A program made the position numbers and the translations under genes. A DNA stretch of 10,342 nt from the NCBI GenBank assembly GCA_003524365.1, contig DQHS01000345.1, positions 4,107 to 14,448 of the forward strand, in the 5' to 3' direction. This DNA is from Cellvibrio sp. (lineage in GTDB: Bacteria > Pseudomonadota > Gammaproteobacteria > Pseudomonadales > Cellvibrionaceae). Below, piece after piece: positions 5,749 through 10,342 of this stretch. Numbering within the stretch: position 1 is the first letter of the stretch; the number at the start of each line of letters is the position of its first letter. The notes beneath the pieces are model-generated. The model had not been told where the DNA came from and did no database searches. It worked only from the letters and a program-made list of their open reading frames with translations.

Positions 5749-6693
5749 ATGAGAACCCTGTTTAAAACTCTGACACTCGCCGCCGCTATCGGAATCACCG
5801 CCACCGCCAATGCACTCACCGTAGGTTTTGCCCAAGTGGGATCCGAATCCGGCTGGCGCACCAGTTTTTCTGAATCGGTAAAAGCGGAAGCGGAAAAACG
5901 CGGTATCACCTTAAAATTTTCTGATGCACAACAAAAACAGGAAAACCAAATTAAAGCAGTGCGTAGTTTTATCGCGCAGCGCGTGGATGCCATTTTAATT
6001 GCGCCGGTAGTTGAAACCGGTTGGCAGCCAGTGTTGATGGAGGCCAAACGTGCGCGCATTCCGGTGGTGATTCTGGATCGCAACGTATCCGTTACCGATC
6101 AATCCCTCTACCTCACCCGTATCGCACCGGATTTTGAATTGGAGGGCCAACGCGCTGCCAATTGGCTCACTGAAAAAACCGCTGGCAAATGTGCAATTTT
6201 GGAACTGCAAGGTACCGTTGGATCGAGTGCCGCCATTGGCCGTATGAAGGGTTTTAATGACACCATCGCCAAATTTCCGGAAACCAAAATTGTGCGCAGC
6301 CAAACCGCCGAATTTACCCGCTCCAAAGGTAAAGAGGTAATGGAGACCATGCTCAAAGCAGAGGGCGGCGGCAAAAACATTTGTGCAATTTGGGCGCATA
6401 ACGATGAAATGGCGCTGGGTGCAATTCAGGCGGTGCGTGAAGCTGGCCTGCAACCGGGCAAAGATATTCTGATCGTTTCAGTGGATGCGGTTGACGATGC
6501 ACTGAAATCCATTATTGCTGGCGATATTAATGTATCTGTGGAATTAAGCCCGCACCTCGGTGGCCCGGCGTTTGATGTGATCAATGAATTCCGTGCCGGT
6601 AAAAAAGATTTCGAAAAATGGATTCGTATGGGTGGTGCTGTTTATACGCAAGAAAATGCGGCTGCTGAATTGATGAAACGCGGAGCTAACTAG
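5749..6693 (+). CDS. ytfQ: Periplasmic sugar-binding protein, YtfQ type (furanose/arabinose ABC importer)
   Basis: Substrate-binding component of a CUT2-class ABC sugar importer, type I periplasmic-binding fold, 314 residues. The start at 5749 (MRTLFKTL) is chosen over an in-frame ATG at 5725 because GAGGA (5738-5742) lies six bases upstream and it gives a normal signal peptide, residues 1-22, ending ANA before LTVGF. The mature protein follows E. coli YtfQ (galactofuranose-binding) almost block by block: GSESGW (31-36), QQKQENQIKAVRSF (61-74), IAPVVETGW (84-92), ELQGTVGSS (152-160), FTRSKGKEVME (189-199), AHNDEMALGAIQA (216-228) and SVELSPHLGGPAFD (263-276). Known relatives bind galactofuranose, and YtfQ-type systems beside arabinose genes in Shewanella have been predicted as arabinose importers (AraUVWZ). 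The setting here favours L-arabinose, possibly the furanose form. It heads ytfQ-ytfR-ytfT-yjfF, divergent from GH43 and ara. Confidence 0.92.
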   Translation: MRTLFKTLTLAAAIGITATANALTVGFAQVGSESGWRTSFSESVKAEAEKRGITLKFSDAQQKQENQIKAVRSFIAQRVDAILIAPVVETGWQPVLMEAKRARIPVVILDRNVSVTDQSLYLTRIAPDFELEGQRAANWLTEKTAGKCAILELQGTVGSSAAIGRMKGFNDTIAKFPETKIVRSQTAEFTRSKGKEVMETMLKAEGGGKNICAIWAHNDEMALGAIQAVREAGLQPGKDILIVSVDAVDDALKSIIAGDINVSVELSPHLGGPAFDVINEFRAGKKDFEKWIRMGGAVYTQENAAAELMKRGAN

Positions 6694-6700
6694 CTTAAAA

Positions 6701-6772
6701 GGGAATCGTCATCCTCGCGAACGCGGGGATCCACTAAACAGTAGCTGGATACCTGCGTTCACAGGTATGACG
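6701..6772. repeat. REP/MITE-like paired palindrome between ytfQ and ytfR
   Basis: The core at 6708-6772 consists of GTCATCCTCGCGAACGCGGG-ATCCA, a 12-base spacer, then TGGATACCTGCGTTCACAGG-TATGACG. Each half is a hairpin and the halves are inverted repeats of one another. The preceding GGGAATC also occurs in the copies at 8317-8544. It fills most of the 106-base gap between ytfQ and ytfR and ends 27 bases before the chosen ytfR start. Such elements commonly act as mRNA-stability or partial termination signals in operons. Confidence 0.85.
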
Positions 6773-6799
6773 ATGATTACATTAATTGAGAATAATCAA

Positions 6800-8302
6800 A
6801 TGTCAGATCAAGTAATACCCGTCTTACAGCTCAAAGGAATCCACAAAATATTCCCCAGCGTTCATGCCTTAAAAGGTGTTGACTTTAATTTATACGCTGG
6901 AGAAATTCACGCATTACTCGGTGAAAATGGCGCAGGTAAATCCACGCTGATCAAAGTGATGACCGGTGTATACCAGCGCGATGGTGGTGAGATTTTATTG
7001 GAAGGCAAACCCATCTTCCCCAGCAACACTGGCGATGCGCAAGACCTCGGCATTAGCACTGTGTACCAGGAAGTTAATTTATTGCCTAACCTCACCGTTG
7101 CACAAAATATTTATCTTGGTCGCGAGCCGCGCCGTTTTGGTTTAATTAACTGGAACAAAGTCAATCGTGATGCGCAGGAATTACTAAAAGGCTACGACCT
7201 GGATATAGATGTAACTCTCCCGCTCTCGCGCTATTCAATTGCGGTGCAACAATTAATTGCCATCGCACGCGGCGTGGATATGTCGGCAAAAGTATTGATC
7301 CTCGATGAGCCCACCGCCAGCCTTGATGCCGACGAAGTGCAGTCGCTGTTTCGCATCATGCGTGAGTTAAAAGCGCGCGGTATCGGCATCGCGTTTGTGA
7401 CGCACTTTCTCGATCAGGTTTATGCCGTGTGTGATCGCATTACCGTATTGCGCAGTGCACAACTTGTGGGTGAATTTGAAACTGCCACCTTGTCACGCAG
7501 TGAATTGATTGGCCATATGCTCGGCAAAGAGTTGGCTGCACTGGGCGAACACAAACCGCAAACCAATACTGATTGTGGCGATGCACTATTGGATGTGACG
7601 GGAATCAGCCGCACAGCCACCTTATCACCTACCGATATTCAAGTTTGTAAAGGTGAAGTGGTTGGCCTTGCCGGTTTACTCGGTTCTGGTCGCACAGAAT
7701 TGTGCCGCTTGATTTTTGGCGTGGATAAAAAACACGGCGGCACAGTGATGTTTAACGGCAAAGCCGTCAACTTTTCTTCGCCGCGCGATGCAATTGATGC
7801 AGGCATAGGGCTCTGCCCGGAAGACCGCAAACACGATGGCATTCTTGGCCAGCTGTCTATTCGCGAAAATATGATTCTCGCTCGCCAAATCAAACAGGGG
7901 TGGTGGAAATTTATTTCGCGCAAAGAGCAGGAAGCCATCGCCAACCAATATGTAAAAGAATTAAGTATTGCAACGTCCGATATTGAAAAACCTATCGAAC
8001 AATTAAGTGGCGGCAATCAGCAGAAAGTAATCCTCGCCCGCTGGCTCGCTGCTAATCCTTCCTTGTTGATTCTCGATGAACCTACTCGCGGCATCGATAT
8101 TGGCGCTCACGCCGAGATTATCCGCCTGATCCGCAAACTCTGCGACCAGGGTTTAGCCTTGGTAGTGGCATCATCGGAGCTGGAGGAATTGGTAGCGTTT
8201 AGCAGCAAAGTGATTGTATTGCGCGACCGCAACAAAGTCGCAGAGCTGGAAGGCAGTGATATTAATCCGCAACGCATTATGCAGGCGATTGCAGCGAGTT
8301 GA
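6800..8302 (+). CDS. ytfR: Sugar ABC importer ATP-binding protein (double ATPase), YtfR type
   Basis: Tandem ATPase energising the YtfT/YjfF permease pair on the cytoplasmic face, 500 residues, the normal length for CUT2 (RbsA/MglA/XylG-like) ATPases, and very similar to E. coli YtfR. Domain 1 has Walker A GENGAGKST (41-49), the Q-loop in VYQEVNLLP (88-96), a degenerate signature SIAVQQ (146-151), Walker B LILDEP (166-171) and the switch His in VTHFLDQVY (200-208). Domain 2 has the altered P-loop GLLGSGRT (292-299), CPEDRKHDGI (339-348), signature LSGGNQQKV (402-410) and LLILDEPTRGID (422-433). The asymmetry between domains is normal for this class. The start at 6800 (MSDQVIPVLQLKGI) matches the family N-terminus. 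In-frame ATGs at 6767 and 6773 lie in or at the edge of the repeat and would add an unrelated MTMITLIENN extension. The upstream GAGA is a weak ribosome binding site. Repeat elements flank the gene on both sides. Confidence 0.93.
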   Translation: MSDQVIPVLQLKGIHKIFPSVHALKGVDFNLYAGEIHALLGENGAGKSTLIKVMTGVYQRDGGEILLEGKPIFPSNTGDAQDLGISTVYQEVNLLPNLTVAQNIYLGREPRRFGLINWNKVNRDAQELLKGYDLDIDVTLPLSRYSIAVQQLIAIARGVDMSAKVLILDEPTASLDADEVQSLFRIMRELKARGIGIAFVTHFLDQVYAVCDRITVLRSAQLVGEFETATLSRSELIGHMLGKELAALGEHKPQTNTDCGDALLDVTGISRTATLSPTDIQVCKGEVVGLAGLLGSGRTELCRLIFGVDKKHGGTVMFNGKAVNFSSPRDAIDAGIGLCPEDRKHDGILGQLSIRENMILARQIKQGWWKFISRKEQEAIANQYVKELSIATSDIEKPIEQLSGGNQQKVILARWLAANPSLLILDEPTRGIDIGAHAEIIRLIRKLCDQGLALVVASSELEELVAFSSKVIVLRDRNKVAELEGSDINPQRIMQAIAAS

Positions 8303-8316
8303 TAAAAATATTTTTT

Positions 8317-8544
8317 GTCATGCCCACGAATTCGGGTATCCATAACAATCAACAGCTGGATCCCTGCGTTCGCAGGGATGACGACGAACATATTGAGCAG
8401 AATACAAATGGGAATCGTCATACCCGCGAACGCGAGGATCCATAACAATCAACAGCTGACCCCCTGCGTTCGCAGGGATGACGACGAACATATTGAGCAG
8501 AATATAAATGGGAATCGTCATACTCGCGAACGCGGGTATCCATA
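8317..8544. repeat. Tandem array of REP/MITE-like elements, exact 100-base period
   Basis: Units begin GTCAT at 8317, 8417 and 8517, exactly 100 bases apart. A full unit has a left hairpin half of 26 bases, spacer TAACAATCAACAGC, a right half of 27 bases (TGGATCCCTGCGTTCGCAGG-GATGACG), and a 33-base linker ending GGGAATC. Units 1 and 2 are nearly identical; unit 3 has only the left half, to about 8544. Unit 1 has a decayed left hairpin (CCCACGAATTCGGG) and unit 2 a changed right-half start (CTGACCCC). The array fills the 258-base gap between ytfR and ytfT and ends 16 bases before the ytfT start. It encodes no protein. Strong hairpins here could attenuate read-through or stabilise the upstream mRNA. 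Confidence 0.9.
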
Positions 8545-8560
8545 AAACGAAGAGAACATT

Positions 8561-9583
8561 ATGAACCTGACTAAAAACCAAAACCTGCGCCGCTATGTGT
8601 GGCCCTGCGCCGGTTTGTTGTTGTTATTAATGATCAACGCCATCATCTCACCGGAATTTTTTCATATTGAATTTAAAGACGGTCGCTTTTACGGTAGCGT
8701 GATTGATGTATTAAATCGCGCGGCGCCAGTTGCGTTACTCGCCATCGGTATGGCACTAGTGATTGCAACCGGTGGAGTGGATTTATCGGTCGGCTCAATT
8801 ATGGCCATTGCTGGAGCTGCCAGCGCCTATTACATCACCAAAGGTGTGGATAACCTCGCCATCATTATCGGCGCCGGTTTAGTGGCCGGATTAATTGCCG
8901 GTGCAATCAATGGTTTTATGGTGGGTTATATGAGTATCCAACCCATTGTTGCCACGTTAATTTTAATGGTCGCCGGACGCGGTATTGCGCAGTTAATGAA
9001 TGAAGGCCAGATAGTGACATTTGATCACCCTGGTTTTGCATTTTTAGGCACCGGTGATTTTCTCGGCCTGCCCTTCCCCGTTGTACTGGTGATCATCACC
9101 TTTATTATTGTGCAACTATTAACACGCAAAACCGCACTGGGTTTATACATTGAAGCAGTGGGAGCCAATCCATCGGCAAGCCATTACATGGGGCTGAATG
9201 CCAAAGCAATTAAAATGAGTGTGTATTGCGTTGCAGGTTTATGCGCTGCACTGGCCGGTATGATTGCCGCGGCTGACATTAAAGGCTCTGATGCAAATAA
9301 TGCCGGTTTGTGGTTAGAGCTGGATGCCATTCTCGCGGTGGTGATTGGTGGTGCATCGCTAATGGGCGGGCGTTTTTCTATTTTCCTCGCGGTGATAGGC
9401 GCACTGATTATTCAAACGCTCAGCGTCACTATTATCCTCAGCGGTATTCCACCGAAATTTAATCTGCTGATCAAAGCCAGCGCGATTATTATCGTACTGT
9501 TAATGCAATCGCCTCTGTTCCAACAACAATTAAGCCAGTTAAATTTCTGGAGCAAAAAGAACAAGGAGATTAACCGTGCTTAA
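8561..9583 (+). CDS. ytfT: Sugar ABC importer permease, YtfT type
   Basis: Inner-membrane permease of the BPD_transp_2 (CUT2) family, 340 residues, forming the sugar channel with YjfF. It is strongly hydrophobic throughout, consistent with the 8-10 membrane segments of the family, and follows E. coli YtfT. Landmarks are DVLNRAAPVALLAIGMALVIATGG (49-72), VDLSVGS (73-79), QPIVATLILMVAGRGIAQL (127-145), the coupling-loop motif EAVGANPSAS (198-207) and AADIKGSDANNAGLWLELDA (237-256) leading to VIGGASLMGGR (261-271). ATG at 8561 is preceded by GAAGAGAAC as ribosome binding site. The gene starts 16 bases after the 100-base repeat array and its last 8 bases overlap yjfF. The short basic C-terminus (WSKKNKEINRA) faces the cytoplasm by the positive-inside expectation. 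Confidence 0.93.
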   Translation: MNLTKNQNLRRYVWPCAGLLLLLMINAIISPEFFHIEFKDGRFYGSVIDVLNRAAPVALLAIGMALVIATGGVDLSVGSIMAIAGAASAYYITKGVDNLAIIIGAGLVAGLIAGAINGFMVGYMSIQPIVATLILMVAGRGIAQLMNEGQIVTFDHPGFAFLGTGDFLGLPFPVVLVIITFIIVQLLTRKTALGLYIEAVGANPSASHYMGLNAKAIKMSVYCVAGLCAALAGMIAAADIKGSDANNAGLWLELDAILAVVIGGASLMGGRFSIFLAVIGALIIQTLSVTIILSGIPPKFNLLIKASAIIIVLLMQSPLFQQQLSQLNFWSKKNKEINRA

Positions 9584-10342
9584 TCCAAAATTTATTCCAC
9601 TCGCCGTCACCTGTTGTTTATTCTTTTTATTATTCGGCATTGGTGCCGTGCAATTTGAAGGCTTTGGCAGCTCGCGTGTGTTGTTTAATTTGCTCAGCGA
9701 TAATGCGTTTCTAATTATCGCCGCCGTTGGCATGACCTTTGTAATTTTATCGGGCGGTATTGATTTATCCGTGGGTGCCGTAATCGCACTAACCGGCGTA
9801 GTGTGCAGTGTATTAATCAGCAAATACCAATGGCACCCGCTGGTGGTATTTCCCGTGGTATTAATTGGCGGCACGGCGTTTGGCGCAATCATGGGTGCGA
9901 TTATTCACTACTACAAAATGCAGCCGTTTATTGTAACGCTCGCGGGAATGTTTTTTGCGCGCGGTTTGGCGAGTGTGATCAGCGAAGAATCCATTCCCAT
10001 CGAACATGAGTTTTACAATCAAGTCGCGGAATTTGGTTTTATGCTCCCCGGCGATGCCTGGGTCGGTACCTCGACGATCATTTGTTTGTTGGTACTATTC
10101 GCCGCCATTATCATCGCCCACTACACACGCTTCGGCGGCCGTGTTTACGCCGTCGGTGGTGATGCTAATTCTGCTGCATTAATGGGTATTCCACTCGCAC
10201 AAACCACCATTCGCATCTACGCCATCAGCGCCTTCCTCGCGACACTCGCCGGCATCGTCTACTCCTTTTACACCTTCTCCGGCTATTCACTCGCCGCTGT
10301 CGGTGTAGAGCTTGATGCAATCGCCGCAGTGGTTATCGGCGG
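9576..10342 (+). CDS. yjfF: Sugar ABC importer permease, YjfF type, partial (cut by right edge)
   Basis: Second inner-membrane permease of the importer; 255 residues are visible of an expected 320-335. It starts with GTG (9576), inside the end of ytfT (8-base overlap), with AGGAG (9564-9568) seven bases upstream, so it is probably translationally coupled. It tracks E. coli YjfF closely: NLLSDNAFLIIAAVGMTFVILSGGIDLSVGAV (38-69), QPFIVTLAGMFFARGLA (116-132), the YjfF-typical SEESIPIEH (136-144), coupling loop YAVGGDANSAALMGI (191-205), TTIRIYAISAFLATLAGIVYS (210-230) and VGVELDAIAAVVIGG at the edge. The GG-I/V-DLSVG motif is shared with YtfT, as in other CUT2 permease pairs. Nothing looks broken up to the cut. 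Whether further genes follow cannot be seen. Confidence 0.93.
   Translation, partial: MLNPKFIPLAVTCCLFFLLFGIGAVQFEGFGSSRVLFNLLSDNAFLIIAAVGMTFVILSGGIDLSVGAVIALTGVVCSVLISKYQWHPLVVFPVVLIGGTAFGAIMGAIIHYYKMQPFIVTLAGMFFARGLASVISEESIPIEHEFYNQVAEFGFMLPGDAWVGTSTIICLLVLFAAIIIAHYTRFGGRVYAVGGDANSAALMGIPLAQTTIRIYAISAFLATLAGIVYSFYTFSGYSLAAVGVELDAIAAVVIG

Noticed and set aside
6767..6799. Upstream ATG starts for ytfR (MTMITLIENN extension)
   Set aside because: The first ATG lies in the end of the palindromic repeat and the second at its edge; the added residues have no counterpart in YtfR-type proteins, and MSDQ at 6800 fits the family N-terminus.
8317..8544. CRISPR array
   Set aside because: The period is 100 bases, the linkers are identical rather than unique spacers, and the repeated core is a double palindrome. 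No cas genes are present.
8315..8581. Open frames on both strands across the repeat array, with PANAG- and WIPAFAGMT-like peptides
   Set aside because: They are translations of the palindromic repeat. Such peptides recur wherever the element occurs and have no start signals or family.

Overview
The window holds an L-arabinose (arabinan / arabinoxylan side chain) utilisation locus from a Gram-negative, probably gammaproteobacterial, plant-polysaccharide degrader. A lipoprotein signal, a periplasmic GH43 signal peptide and an E. coli-like YtfQRT-YjfF importer all point to a Gram-negative host. Moderate GC, the gene content and the dispersed palindromic repeats suggest Cellvibrio or a close relative; this genus call is inference.

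Layout: a left-facing arm and a right-facing arm diverge from a control region at about 5351-5748. The left arm (minus strand) runs from a secreted GH43 glycosidase to araB, araD and araA, giving the complete AraA-AraB-AraD route from L-arabinose to D-xylulose 5-phosphate. araB and araD overlap by 4 bases. A short hairpin repeat separates araD from araA, and a candidate terminator follows araA. Beyond it, also on the minus strand and cut by the left edge, is the N-terminus of a GTG-started lipoprotein resembling tannase/feruloyl esterases, with a Fur-box-like palindrome just upstream. The right arm (plus strand) encodes an ABC importer of the YtfQ/YtfR/YtfT/YjfF type: binding protein, double ATPase and two permeases, the last cut by the right edge.

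The arms appear to be co-regulated. Three copies of a palindrome of the form AATATTGT-N3-ACAATATT (one near-perfect, two degenerate) each overlap the probable -10 element of a promoter: before araB, before GH43 and before ytfQ. This fits a GntR/FadR-type repressor encoded outside the window. A further dyad lies midway between the two divergent promoters, and the ytfQ leader holds an unrecognised small ORF.

The importer operon is interrupted by REP/MITE-like palindromic elements on both sides of ytfR: one unit between ytfQ and ytfR, and a tandem array with an exact 100-base period (two units plus a half) between ytfR and ytfT. The physiological reading is that periplasmic GH43 releases arabinose, plausibly as the furanose, the importer carries it in and AraA-B-D feed it to the pentose phosphate pathway; a feruloyl esterase next door would suit feruloylated arabinose side chains.
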